DNA from: Massilia sp. UBA2604 | GTDB lineage: Bacteria; Pseudomonadota; Gammaproteobacteria; Burkholderiales; Burkholderiaceae_D | Reading direction: 5' to 3' | Length of the DNA: 28,617 nucleotides | Assembly: GCA_002339265.1 (NCBI GenBank) | Contig: DDKG01000147.1 | Span: 833-29,449 of the forward strand | Part shown: positions 14,319 to 22,267 of the stretch, piece after piece | Layout: each line of letters starts with the position of its first letter | Numbering within the stretch: position 1 is the stretch's first letter | Made by a program: the position numbers and the translations under genes | The notes under the pieces: generated by a model | Told to the model about the DNA's origin: nothing | The model's database searches: none | Seen by the model: the letters and a program-made list of their open reading frames with translations, nothing else

Positions 14319-14439
14319 TCCAACCTTTCAGAAAAACGTGGCGGCATGCCATCCTGACATCCTAGCCTGTTTTGGCACGGCGCGTCTCTCTCGCGGCCGT
14401 CGCAACCGCAGCCGATTGCCGTCGTTGCCCAAGAACAAC

Positions 14440-14452
14440 GAACGTTTCGTTC
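14440..14452. promoter_or_regulatory. Operator-like inverted repeat upstream of the porin operon
   Basis: GAACG-TTT-CGTTC lies about 110 nt before the porin ATG in the 246-nt gap. The half-site GAACG/CGTTC also occurs in the palindrome before the TetR gene (22226-22245), but there the spacing is 2 rather than 3. A possible -10, TACAGT, sits near 14501-14506. Function not established. Confidence 0.3.
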
Positions 14453-14564
14453 ACGCAAATTTCTAACCGGCGGTCACTCGACTTCGCGAACCGGCTCCGA
14501 TACAGTCTGGACACTCGGAATCACCATCATCCCGAGGCGTCCCGCCTCCGGCCCCTTATTTCAC

Positions 14565-15824
14565 ATGGTCCAGCAATCCATCCAGCGCTTGCCTGCCGCG
14601 TTCGCCACGTGCGCGCTCGTTTTCCTGTCCTCGACCGCCAGCGGCGCCGAGGCGCCGGGCGATCCGGCCACGCCCGCGTGGAAACTGTCCGGCTTCGGCG
14701 CACTGGGCGCAGTGTATTCCAGTTCGCGCAGCGCCGACTTCACCGCCTCGGTGCTGCGCGCCGACGGCGCGGGTTATACGCAAGCCTGGAGTCCGGACGT
14801 CGACAGCCGCCTCGGCGCCCAGCTCGACCTCCATCTGGGCGCCTGGTCGGGCGTGCTGCAGGTGATCAGTGAACAGCGGCTGGACGGCAGCTATACGCCC
14901 CAGCTCGAATGGGCCAACCTGAAATACCAGCTCACGCCCGACCTGGCCGTGCGCGCCGGCCGCATCGCCTTGCCGGTCTTCCTCGGCGCCGAATCGCGCA
15001 AGGTCGGCTACACGATCCCCTGGGTGCGTACGCCGGTCGAGGTCTACGGTTCCCTGCCGATCTCCAGCAGCGACGGCCTCGACGCCACCTGGCGCTGGAG
15101 CACGGGTTCGGTGCAGCACGCCACCCAGGCCTTCGCCGGCCGCACCAACCAGGACCTGCACAATGGGCTGCGCATCCAGGCCAAGGACATCGTCGGCCTG
15201 TCGCACAGCGTCGAACGCGGCGCCGTCAGCGCCCGCCTGTCGGCCGCCAGCGGACGCCTGAACACCGGCATCGGCAAGGAACTGTTCGACGTCCTGCGCA
15301 ACTTCGGGCCGGCCGGCGACCTGCTCGCCGACCGCTACGAGATCAGGAACAAGCGCGTCTCCATGGTCAGCATCGGCATGAGCGTCGATCCCGGCGCCTG
15401 GTTCGTCACGGCCGAATGCGGGCGCACCCGCACCGATTCGCTGCTGGGCGGCGGCACCTCGATGTATGTCGGCGCCGGCCTGCGCCGCGGGACGCTGACG
15501 CCCTGGGCCGGTTATGCCCAGGTGCGCGCCGACGTCCCGACCCGCGATCCGGGCCTGCCACTGGACGGCTTGCCGCCGCCGCTGGCCGCAGCGGCCGGCC
15601 AGGTCAATGCCGGCATTAACGGTTTCCTGGCGACGATCCCGGTGCAGTCCACCTGGAGCGCCGGCGTACGTTGGGATGCGGCGACCAATATCGCGCTCAA
15701 GCTGCAGCTCGAGCGGGTGCGACCGCGCCAGGGCTCGCGCGGCGCCCTGATCAACAACCAGCCCGACCTGCGTCCCGACCAGGCGGTCCACGTCGGCAGC
15801 CTGGCCCTGGACTTCGTGTTCTGA
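14565..15824 (+). CDS. Outer-membrane porin-like beta-barrel protein
   Basis: 419 residues with a signal peptide (about 1-28) and a barrel of alternating amphipathic strands, ending HVGSLALDFVF with the C-terminal Phe typical of outer-membrane proteins. The opening WKLSGFGALGAVYSSS is a first porin strand, and GAWSGVLQVISEQ, LKYQLTPDLAVRAGRIALP and RKVGYTIPWVRTPVEVYG fit the porin families often annotated near phosphate-binding-like proteins. It probably admits a small solute, not identified. No Shine-Dalgarno is seen before the ATG. The stop overlaps the next start (TGATG), so the binding-like protein is co-translated. Confidence 0.8.
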   Translation: MVQQSIQRLPAAFATCALVFLSSTASGAEAPGDPATPAWKLSGFGALGAVYSSSRSADFTASVLRADGAGYTQAWSPDVDSRLGAQLDLHLGAWSGVLQVISEQRLDGSYTPQLEWANLKYQLTPDLAVRAGRIALPVFLGAESRKVGYTIPWVRTPVEVYGSLPISSSDGLDATWRWSTGSVQHATQAFAGRTNQDLHNGLRIQAKDIVGLSHSVERGAVSARLSAASGRLNTGIGKELFDVLRNFGPAGDLLADRYEIRNKRVSMVSIGMSVDPGAWFVTAECGRTRTDSLLGGGTSMYVGAGLRRGTLTPWAGYAQVRADVPTRDPGLPLDGLPPPLAAAAGQVNAGINGFLATIPVQSTWSAGVRWDAATNIALKLQLERVRPRQGSRGALINNQPDLRPDQAVHVGSLALDFVF

Positions 15825-16279
15825 TGCGCGCGCTCTCCCTTCCCCTGCGCGCCCTGTGCGCTGCGCGGCGCCTGCTTGCCGCCGTCATCCTCGGCGTCTT
15901 CGCCGCCAACGCGTCGGCCGAGCTGGTGGTGGTGGTCTCGAGCCGCAGCCAGCTGGAGGCCATCAACGCCGACCAGGTGGCCGCGATCTTCCTCGGCTAC
16001 GCCAGCCGCTTCCCGGACGGCACGCAAGCGGTCGCCATCGACCAGCAGCTCGGCGCGCCGCAGCGCGACAGCTTTTACCGCACGCTCACCGGCAAGACGC
16101 CGGCCCTGCTCAAGGCGCACTGGTCGAAGATGGTGTTCACCGGCCGCGGCCAGCCGCCGCGCGAAGCGAACGGCGACGCCGGCGTGCGCCGCATGGTGGC
16201 CGAAGACCCGGCGCTGATCGGCTATATCGAACGCAACGCCCTCGACGCCTCGGTGCGCGCGGTGCTGGTGCTGCCGTGA
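15824..16279 (+). CDS. Short periplasmic phosphate-binding-like (PBP) protein
   Basis: Exported protein of 151 residues; signal peptide about 1-32 (cleavage after ANASA). The mature part, SSRSQLEAINADQVAAIFLGYASRFPDGTQAVAIDQ, then FYRTLTGKTPALLKAHWSKMVFTGRGQPP and IGYIERNALDASVRAVLVLP, matches the short proteins annotated as phosphate ABC transporter substrate-binding proteins. It has only about half of a normal PstS (roughly 320 residues), i.e. one lobe, and no permease or ATPase genes follow. It sits between the porin and a Cache-GGDEF-EAL protein, so a ligand-sensing or partner role is more likely than transport. ATG overlaps the porin stop. Confidence 0.78.
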   Translation: MRALSLPLRALCAARRLLAAVILGVFAANASAELVVVVSSRSQLEAINADQVAAIFLGYASRFPDGTQAVAIDQQLGAPQRDSFYRTLTGKTPALLKAHWSKMVFTGRGQPPREANGDAGVRRMVAEDPALIGYIERNALDASVRAVLVLP

Positions 16280-16286
16280 GGATGCG

Positions 16287-19034
16287 ATGAACACGCTCAC
16301 GTCCACCACGCCGCCGGCATCGACCGCTTCGGCTGCATCTTCCCCGGCTGCATCTTCCCATCATCGCGCGCCGGCGCGCCGCAACACGCCCGCGCGCTGG
16401 CTCGCCCTCGCGCTCGAGACCCACATCTCGCTGCCGCTGTTCGCCCTGTTCCTGCTCGGCGCCATCTGGTTCGGCACCCTGCACGTGATCGAGGCCGAGC
16501 GCCGCGCCGCGGCCACCGCCGCGCGCGACGCCACCCACGAGCTGCTCGACACCTACGAGGCGCAGATGGCGCGCAGCCTGAGCAACATCGACCAGACCCT
16601 GCGCGTGCTGAAATATGCGGTCGAGCAGAACGGCGCCGAAGGCGCGCTGCCGGCGCTGGCGGCCAAGGGCCTGCTGCCGCCCGGCCTGGTGTTCCAGGTC
16701 GAGATCACCGACCGCCATGGGCGCGTGGTGGCCAGCAATCCAGACGCCGGTCCGCGCGACCTGTCCGGCGCCAGCTATTTCGAGTTCCACCGCCACATCC
16801 GGCACGACCTGCCGTACGTGAGCCACGCCATCGCCCACCCGCAGGTAGCCGAGCCGCATCTTCACTTCTCGCGCCGCATCGACGACGCCGCCGGCCGCTT
16901 CGCCGGGGTGGCGATCGTCGCGGTCGACCCGGCCTATTTCACCAGCTCATACGAACGCTCGCGCCAGGGCGAACGGGGCCTGCTTGGACTGGTCGGCGTG
17001 GACGGCGTGGTGCGCGCGCTGCGCATCGGCGACCAGGTCTCCTGGGGCCAGTCCTACGCGCCCGGCCTCACCGACACCGTCGGCCTGCGCGCCTGCCGCA
17101 TCGACGGCGAGATGCGCTACACCAGCAGCCGGCCGCTGGGCGGCTTCCCGCTGCTGGCGGTGGCGGGCCAGTCGGAAAGCGAACAGATGGCGCAGTTTCG
17201 CCAGCAGCGGCGCGCCTGGCTGCTGGGGGCCGGCGCCGGCAGCGCGCTGCTGGTGGCGGTGGTGATCCTGGTCAGCGCCTGGTCCTGGCAGCTGGCCAAG
17301 GCGCGCCGGCGCGAGCGCCAGGCCGAGGAAACCTATGCCGCCGCCTCCGAGGCCAGCCCGGACGCCTTCTTCGTCCTGCGCAGCATCATGGACCAGCAGG
17401 GACAGGTGGCCGACTTCACCATCGTCACCACCAACAGCCGCGCCGAGCAGCTCAGCGGCCTGCGCAAGGAGCAGCTCGCCGGCCAGCGCATGTCGGTGAT
17501 GCTGCCCATGGCATTCAATGCCGGCATCTTCGCCGACCTGGCCGCGGTGGCGCTGGACGGCGCGCCGCGCGAGGCCGACTGGCTGGCCCGTTCGCTGGCG
17601 CAGGGCGAGCGCTGGCTGCACCGGCAAGCGGTCGCGGTCGAAGGCGGCGTGGTGGTGATCGTGCGCGACATCACCGAACGCAAGCTGGCGGAGGGGCGCA
17701 TCCGCCACCTGGCCCACCACGACGACCTGACCGGCCTGCCCAACCGCAGCCTGCTGCGCGAGCGCCTGGACGAGGCAATTCAAGCCGCCGCCGGCGACGG
17801 TCGCGCGGTGGGGCTGGCCTTCATCGACCTCGATGGCTTCAAGCTGGTCAACGACGCCCTCGGCCACAACGCCGGCGACGCGCTGCTGAAGGTGGTCGGC
17901 GCGCGCATGGCGCGCTGCCTGGGTCCCGACGACACGCTGGCGCGCTTCGGCGGCGACGAATTCGTGATCCTGCTGCCCGCCCTGTCGGGCGAGCCGGGAG
18001 CCATCGCGCCGTTGCTGGAACAGGTGCGCCAGGCGGTCACCGAGCCGGTGCTGGTCGAGGGCCAGGAAGTGCAGGTCAGCTGCAGCATCGGCGTCACCTT
18101 CTACCCGCGCGACGGGGTCGACGCCAACGCCCTCATGATGCACGCCGACGTCGCCATGTACCGCGCCAAGGAGCTGGGCAACGACAACGTCCAGTTCTAC
18201 GCCAGCGAGATGAACGCCAGCATCGACGAAAAGCTGGTGCTGCTGGAAGGCTTGCGCGCGGCATTGGATACCTGCGCCGAGAACTACCCTGGCGACTGCC
18301 AGTTCGAACTGCTGTACCAGCCCAAGGTCGACCTGAGGTCAAGCCGCCTGTTCGGCGTCGAGGCCCTGATCCGCTGGCGCCATCCGGAACAGGGCCTGGT
18401 CTCGCCCGATCGCTTCATCGGCCTGGCCGAAGAGAGCGGCCTGATCGTCCCGATCGGCGAATGGGTGCTGCGCACCGCCTGCGTCCAGAGCGTGGCCTGG
18501 CGCGCCGCCGGCCTGCCGCCGGTCAGCATGTCGGTCAACGTCTCGGCGCGCCAGTTCGAGGACAAGCGCCTGGTCGAGCGCATCGCCGACGCCCTGCGCG
18601 AGAGCGGCCTGCCGCCCGACGGTCTCGAGGTCGAGGTCACCGAGAGCCTGATCATGCGCGACCTGGGCCGCTCGGTCGACAAGATGCGCGAACTGAAGGC
18701 CATGGGCGTGTCGCTCTCGATCGACGATTTCGGCACCGGCTACTCGAGCCTGTCGGCATTGAAATCGTTCCCGATCAGCCGCCTCAAGATCGACAAGTCC
18801 TTCGTGGCCGACCTGGCCGACCGCGCCGACGACCAGGCGATCGCGCTGGCGGTGATCTCGCTCGGTCATAAATTGAACCTGCGCGTGATTGCCGAAGGGG
18901 TCGAGACCGAGCAGCAGCGCGACTTCCTGCGCGCCAACGACTGCGACGAGATGCAGGGTTATCTCTTCAGCCGTCCGCTGCCCGCGCCGGCGCTGGCGCG
19001 CCTGCTGGCCGACAGCCACGGAGTCGCCGCGTGA
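16287..19034 (+). CDS. Cache-PAS-GGDEF-EAL cyclic di-GMP enzyme
   Basis: 915-residue inner-membrane signalling protein. Disordered Ala/Ser/Pro N-terminus (1-40), helix about 45-68, periplasmic Cache/PDC-like sensor (about 70-310), second helix about 312-335, PAS domain (about 345-460), GGDEF domain with intact GGDEF at 555-559, and EAL domain with E692 in EALIRW, then EVTESL, DDFGTGYSS and EGVET near 871. The cyclase inhibitory RxxD is absent (GPDD in its place). The EAL motifs look complete, so phosphodiesterase activity is likely; whether the cyclase works is open. It follows the binding-like protein after 7 nt and overlaps the next gene as GTGA. Confidence 0.92.
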   Translation: MNTLTSTTPPASTASAASSPAASSHHRAPARRNTPARWLALALETHISLPLFALFLLGAIWFGTLHVIEAERRAAATAARDATHELLDTYEAQMARSLSNIDQTLRVLKYAVEQNGAEGALPALAAKGLLPPGLVFQVEITDRHGRVVASNPDAGPRDLSGASYFEFHRHIRHDLPYVSHAIAHPQVAEPHLHFSRRIDDAAGRFAGVAIVAVDPAYFTSSYERSRQGERGLLGLVGVDGVVRALRIGDQVSWGQSYAPGLTDTVGLRACRIDGEMRYTSSRPLGGFPLLAVAGQSESEQMAQFRQQRRAWLLGAGAGSALLVAVVILVSAWSWQLAKARRRERQAEETYAAASEASPDAFFVLRSIMDQQGQVADFTIVTTNSRAEQLSGLRKEQLAGQRMSVMLPMAFNAGIFADLAAVALDGAPREADWLARSLAQGERWLHRQAVAVEGGVVVIVRDITERKLAEGRIRHLAHHDDLTGLPNRSLLRERLDEAIQAAAGDGRAVGLAFIDLDGFKLVNDALGHNAGDALLKVVGARMARCLGPDDTLARFGGDEFVILLPALSGEPGAIAPLLEQVRQAVTEPVLVEGQEVQVSCSIGVTFYPRDGVDANALMMHADVAMYRAKELGNDNVQFYASEMNASIDEKLVLLEGLRAALDTCAENYPGDCQFELLYQPKVDLRSSRLFGVEALIRWRHPEQGLVSPDRFIGLAEESGLIVPIGEWVLRTACVQSVAWRAAGLPPVSMSVNVSARQFEDKRLVERIADALRESGLPPDGLEVEVTESLIMRDLGRSVDKMRELKAMGVSLSIDDFGTGYSSLSALKSFPISRLKIDKSFVADLADRADDQAIALAVISLGHKLNLRVIAEGVETEQQRDFLRANDCDEMQGYLFSRPLPAPALARLLADSHGVAA

Positions 19035-19410
19035 AGCCGGAGGTAAAGCCAGTACGGGACACCACCAGCGTCCTGCTCGGCGCCGAACCCACGCTGCGGC
19101 GCATGCTCAATTACTGGATCGCCACCGCGCTGCTGTATGTCGCGGCCCTGCTGCTGCTGGCCTGCCAGGTGGCCGCCGGCCACACGCCGCGCGAACCGGC
19201 CCTGCTGCTGGGCGGAGTCGCCGCCGCCGGCACCCTGGTTTCCTACGCGCTGATCCGCTTCAGCGCGGCCCTCCACCTGGCGCCGGGCGTGCTCGCGCTG
19301 CTGCAATCGCTGTTCGCGATCGGCTGCGGCATGGCCGCCTACGCGATCGCCGGACCGATGCGCGCCGCGCTGCTGTGCATGGTGGTGGTGGTCATCGCCT
19401 TCTGCGCCAT

Positions 19411-19429
19411 CGCCCTGCGCCCTGCGCCC
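19411..19429 (+). repeat. Period-7 tandem repeat at the frameshift
   Basis: The unit GCCCTGC is repeated 2.7 times across 19 bases. One unit too many breaks the GGDEF gene frame. Short tandem repeats of this sort can expand and contract by replication slippage; a GC-rich assembly error is the alternative. Confidence 0.75.
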
Positions 19430-19439
19430 GCGCCAGACC

Positions 19440-20150
19440 ATGTTCCTGTCCGCCGTCGCGCTGGGCGGCATGGGCGCCGTCATGTGGTGGCTGCAGGCCG
19501 GCGACCCGCTGCGTTACCCGCCCGCGGTCGAGGCCATGAATTTCGGCTACCTGGCGGCGGCCCTACTGTCCACTGCCCTGCTGTCGAGCGAGATGACCAA
19601 GCTGCGCCGGCGCATGAAGCGCAAGAAGCAGGAACTGGAACAGGCCCTCGAGACCATCCGCACCCTGGCGACGATCGACGAACTGACGGCCCTGGCCAAC
19701 CGCCGCCACATGAACGAGCTGCTGAGCGCCGAGGAACGGCGCCAGCCGCCCGGCGCGGCCAGCTGCGTGGCCCTGCTCGACATCGACTTCTTCAAGCAGG
19801 TCAACGACCGCCACGGCCACGCGCTGGGCGACGCCGTGCTGCGCGAGTTCGCCAGCGCCGCGCGCGGCGCGCTGCGCGTCCGCGACACGCTGGCGCGCTG
19901 GGGCGGCGAGGAATTCCTGCTGCTGTTGCCGGACGCCGCGCCGCACGATGCGCGCCAGGTGCTCGAGCGCATGGCCGACCACGTGCACGCGATGCGGGTG
20001 GAGGGTCTCGATCCGGCGCGCCGCATCAGTTTTTCGGCAGGCCTGGCCGAGCGGCGCACGGGCGAGCCGTTCACCGAGGCGATCAGCCGCGCCGACAAGG
20101 CGCTGTACCGGGCCAAGGCGGCGGGGCGGGACCGGATCGAGGTGGCCTGA
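19440..20150 (+). CDS. Surviving GGDEF reading frame of the disrupted gene
   Basis: An ATG-initiated frame of 236 residues just after the frameshift, which an annotation program might call as a gene. It contains two hydrophobic segments, a coiled linker (KLRRRMKRKKQELEQALE) and a full GGDEF domain (GGEEF, RxxD site). No ribosome binding site lies before the ATG, so independent translation is doubtful. If made, it would be a diguanylate cyclase without most of its sensor. Confidence 0.55.
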   Translation: MFLSAVALGGMGAVMWWLQAGDPLRYPPAVEAMNFGYLAAALLSTALLSSEMTKLRRRMKRKKQELEQALETIRTLATIDELTALANRRHMNELLSAEERRQPPGAASCVALLDIDFFKQVNDRHGHALGDAVLREFASAARGALRVRDTLARWGGEEFLLLLPDAAPHDARQVLERMADHVHAMRVEGLDPARRISFSAGLAERRTGEPFTEAISRADKALYRAKAAGRDRIEVA

Positions 20151-20166
20151 ACTGCGCCACGAAGCC

Positions 20167-20194
20167 GTCGTTCCCGCGGAGGCGGGAACCTAAG
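20167..20194 (+). repeat. REP element, copy 1
   Basis: GTCG, then stem TTCCCGC (20171-20177), loop GGAG, stem GCGGGAA (20182-20188), then CCTAAG. This is the REP form recalled from Oxalobacteraceae genomes. It follows the GGDEF stop and forms an inverted pair with the next copy. Confidence 0.8.
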
Positions 20195-20240
20195 TCCTCG
20201 GCGCTGCCGTTATCTTTCGCTCTTCCGTCAGTGCAGACAA

Positions 20241-20269
20241 ACTTGGGTTCCCGCCTACGCGGGAAGTCG
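20241..20269 (-). repeat. REP element, copy 2 (inverted)
   Basis: Read on the minus strand: CGAC-TTCCCGC-GTAG-GCGGGAA-CCCAAGT, same hairpin as copy 1 in opposite orientation about 50 nt away. The pair of about 100 bp has the form of a REPIN/BIME. No RAYT transposase gene is present in this window. Confidence 0.8.
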
Positions 20270-20292
20270 TTACCTCCACTGGAGGTAACGAC
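20266..20292. promoter_or_regulatory. 27-bp palindrome upstream of the YdcF-family gene
   Basis: GTCGTTACCTCCA (20266-20278), a single central C, and TGGAGGTAACGAC (20280-20292) are perfect reverse complements. It overlaps the end of REP copy 2 and would cover the -35 region of the promoter at 20299. Operator or extended repeat structure are both possible. Confidence 0.55.
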
Positions 20293-20298
20293 GTGCGT

Positions 20299-20304
20299 TA
20301 GAAT
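20299..20304 (+). promoter_or_regulatory. Candidate -10 box giving a leaderless mRNA
   Basis: TAGAAT ends six bases before the ATG of the YdcF-family gene, so transcription would start at or next to the start codon. The gene has no Shine-Dalgarno, consistent with a leaderless transcript. Confidence 0.4.
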
Positions 20305-20310
20305 CGGAAC

Positions 20311-20928
20311 ATGCACCCCGACCTGTCCGCCATCGCCGCCTACGTCATGCCCGAAGTTCCGCTGCGCGCCTGCGACGTCGGCTTCCTGTTCGGCACGCGC
20401 CACGGCGTCGAGGAATTCTGCGTCGCCACGCATGCCTTGTGGGAGCGCGGCATGTTTCGCGTGCTGCTGGTATCGGGCGGCGTCACGCGCGGCGATCCGC
20501 GGCCCGAGGCCGAGGTGATCGGCGCGCGCCTGGTCGAACTGGGCATGCCGCCGGCGGCCCTGGTACTGGAAAACGTGGCCACCAACACCGGCGAAAACGT
20601 GGTCCTCGGGCGCGCTGCGCTGGCCGCGCAGATGGACTTGTCGAAGGTGGGCAGCGTGCTGGCGATCGGCAAGGCCTGCGCCATGCGGCGCTACCTGATG
20701 ACGCTCGAGCGCCATTGGCCGGGACTGGCGCTGTCGGGCTGGCCGGTGAATTACTTTGGCGTCACGACGGACTGCTGGCACGAGCACGCCGAGTTCCGCG
20801 CGCGCGTGCTGGCCGAGTACGAAAAAATCCCCGGCTATCTCGAACGCGGCTTCCTCAGCGAATTGGCCGGTTACGGCGATTACCCGCGCAATCCCTTCGC
20901 CTCGGCATCGGCTTCCACCGCCGCCTGA
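20311..20928 (+). CDS. YdcF family protein (DUF218)
   Basis: 205 residues of the DUF218/YdcF fold, whose E. coli member binds S-adenosylmethionine in a structure-based study, with function unresolved. Evidence: CDVGFLFGTRHGVEEFC near 21-37, RVLLVSGGVTRGDPRPEAEVI near 50-70, ENVATNTGENVVLGR near 86-100, and SVLAIGKACAMRRYLMTLERHWP, which are the family's conserved blocks. It has no transmembrane anchor, unlike the SanA/YgjQ-type members. The gene may be leaderless. Its last 49 bases overlap the 3' end of the convergent LOG-family gene. Confidence 0.85.
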   Translation: MHPDLSAIAAYVMPEVPLRACDVGFLFGTRHGVEEFCVATHALWERGMFRVLLVSGGVTRGDPRPEAEVIGARLVELGMPPAALVLENVATNTGENVVLGRAALAAQMDLSKVGSVLAIGKACAMRRYLMTLERHWPGLALSGWPVNYFGVTTDCWHEHAEFRARVLAEYEKIPGYLERGFLSELAGYGDYPRNPFASASASTAA

Positions 20929-21482
20929 ACCGCGGGCGCCGGCGCCGCCGCGCGCAGGCCCCGGATCAACGCGACCGGGTCGCTCTCGGCCAGCATCAAC
21001 CCTTCGTGCTCGGGTCGCACAAAGCCTTCTTCCACCTGGTGCCGCACGAAGGCGCGCAGGCCGTCGTAGAAGCCGTTCACGTTCAACAGGCCGATCGGCT
21101 TGGCGTGGATGCCCAGCTGCGACCAGGTCACCATCTCGAACAGCTCTTCCAGCGTGCCCATCCCGCCCGGCATGGCGATGAAGCCTTCCGACAGATCGGA
21201 CATCATCGCCTTGCGCTCGTGCATGTCCTTGACCACGAACAGCCGGGTCAGGCCGGCGTGGCCGACCTCGCGCTCCATCAGCGCGCGCGGGATCACGCCG
21301 GTGGCTTCGCCGCCCAGGCGCAGCACCTCGTCGGCGATCACGCCCATCAGGCCGACCTTGCCGCCGCCGTAGACCAGGGCGATATTGTGCTCGACCATGG
21401 CGCGTGCGAGGGCGCGCGCGGCGTCGGCGTAAACGGGATTGGCGCCATGCGCGGCGCCGCAATAGACGGCCAGGGTTTTCAT
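20880..21482 (-). CDS. LOG-family phosphoribohydrolase (cytokinin riboside 5'-monophosphate type)
   Basis: 200-residue cytoplasmic Rossmann-like enzyme of the LOG (TIGR00730) family, which cleaves nucleoside 5'-monophosphates to base and ribose 5-phosphate. The signature PGGMGTLEE (105-113) is present, with the GGGKVGLMG loop (39-47) and HERKAMM (88-94). LOG proteins in bacteria act on AMP or modified adenosine phosphates; the natural substrate here is unknown. A short Ala/Pro tail (VQAAVEADAEAKGLRG) extends beyond the fold. AAGG nine bases before the ATG lies within the 3' end of the TetR gene, only 10 nt away, so the two form an operon. Confidence 0.9.
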   Translation of the reverse strand: MKTLAVYCGAAHGANPVYADAARALARAMVEHNIALVYGGGKVGLMGVIADEVLRLGGEATGVIPRALMEREVGHAGLTRLFVVKDMHERKAMMSDLSEGFIAMPGGMGTLEELFEMVTWSQLGIHAKPIGLLNVNGFYDGLRAFVRHQVEEGFVRPEHEGLMLAESDPVALIRGLRAAAPAPAVQAAVEADAEAKGLRG

Positions 21483-21492
21483 CGTTACAACC

Positions 21493-22188
21493 TTAGAAGA
21501 AGTCGGCGCCCGGCTTGGCGTCGGCCGACAGTTTTTGGAGATAGTCGTCGGACAGCTTCTCGAACAGCACGCGCGTCTCGCCGCGCAGGTAGGGGCCGAC
21601 CATCGACAGCACCTGGTAGCAGCCGCGCGCCAGCGCGTCGGCGATCGCCTGCTGCTCGCTGTACTTGCGCGGGTTGCGCACGTATTCGAACGAGAGCCAG
21701 TAGGTCGCCACCACCACCATATTGGTCGCCATGGCCGCGATCTGCTGGTCGGAAGCCTCGAGCGAGCCTTCGCTGCGCAAGTCTTCGCACAGCTGGCGCG
21801 CGACCTTGATCTTGTGCGCGTGAATGGCCTTGAAATGCAGTTCGAGCTTGCGGTTGCGCGACAGCAGATCGTTCAGGTCGCGGTAGAAGAAGCGGTAGCG
21901 CCAGATCAGCTTGAACATATGGTGCAGGTACAGCCATACGTCTTCCATGTTCGAGCGGCGCCCGGCCGGCACCGCCAGCACGCGCTCGATCTCCAGCTCG
22001 AACTGGGCGAAGATCGAATTGACGATGTCGTCCTTGTTGCGGAAATGGTAGTACAGATTGCCGGGCGAGATATTCATCTCCTCGGCAATGACGGTCGTCG
22101 TGATATTGGGCTCGCCGAACTCGTTGAACAGCCTGAGCGACAGCTCGAGGATGCGTTCGCGGGTGCGGCGCGGGGCTTTTTGTTGCAT
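21493..22188 (-). CDS. TetR-family transcriptional regulator (PhaD-like)
   Basis: 231 residues: N-terminal helix-turn-helix (about 10-55, with TTTVIAEEMNISPGNLYYHF at 29-48) and a ligand-binding helical domain. NEFGEPNITT, SPGNLYYHFRNKDDIV and the following WRYRFFYRDLNDLLSRN block resemble Pseudomonas PhaD, an activator in polyhydroxyalkanoate metabolism, from memory; I do not assign the name. A perfect 20-bp palindrome about 40 nt before the start is a likely autoregulatory operator. No Shine-Dalgarno, with a TATTAA box about 12 nt upstream, so the transcript may have a very short leader. Followed by the LOG gene. Confidence 0.88.
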   Translation of the reverse strand: MQQKAPRRTRERILELSLRLFNEFGEPNITTTVIAEEMNISPGNLYYHFRNKDDIVNSIFAQFELEIERVLAVPAGRRSNMEDVWLYLHHMFKLIWRYRFFYRDLNDLLSRNRKLELHFKAIHAHKIKVARQLCEDLRSEGSLEASDQQIAAMATNMVVVATYWLSFEYVRNPRKYSEQQAIADALARGCYQVLSMVGPYLRGETRVLFEKLSDDYLQKLSADAKPGADFF

Positions 22189-22225
22189 GTAGGCCGAAGT
22201 TAATAGTGCGTTCCCGCAAGGATAA

Positions 22226-22245
22226 CATCGAACGGTCGTTCGATG
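22226..22245. promoter_or_regulatory. 20-bp palindrome, likely TetR operator
   Basis: CATCGAACGGTCGTTCGATG has 9-bp perfect arms around GT. It lies between the TetR start (22188) and the response-regulator stop (22280), overlapping the expected -35 region of the TetR promoter, the usual place for an autorepressor site. Confidence 0.6.
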
Positions 22246-22252
22246 AATCTTT

Positions 22253-22267
22253 CGATCGGCCCGATCG
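22253..22267. promoter_or_regulatory. Second palindrome next to the TetR operator
   Basis: CGATCGG-C-CCGATCG, 7-bp perfect arms around one base, 7 nt beyond the 20-bp palindrome. It may be a second operator or part of the 3' end structure of the response-regulator mRNA. Confidence 0.35.

Larger units (their letters stand above)
19031..20150 (+). pseudogene. Membrane diguanylate cyclase gene, frameshifted by a 7-bp duplication
   Basis: Two reading frames together encode one typical protein: the first (19031 to about 19411, GTG start overlapping the GGDEF-EAL stop) gives a membrane half with four hydrophobic helices (YWIATALLYVAALLLLAC onwards); the second (from about 19411 to 20150) gives MFLSAVALGGMGAVMWW, two helices, a coiled segment and a complete GGDEF domain. 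They are separated by a +1 shift inside a period-7 repeat. Deleting one copy of CTGCGCC restores a single frame reading IALRPRQTMFLSAVAL of about 370 residues. In the shifted frame the protein runs on as Arg/Pro-rich nonsense to 20518. The GGDEF part is otherwise intact: GGEEF with the RVRD inhibitory site five residues before it. Confidence 0.75.

Noticed and set aside
19031..20518. 495-residue continuous protein from the GTG start
   Set aside because: After about residue 130 it turns into Arg/Pro/Gly-rich nonsense, reads through the REP elements and into ydcF; the GGDEF domain is in the next frame.
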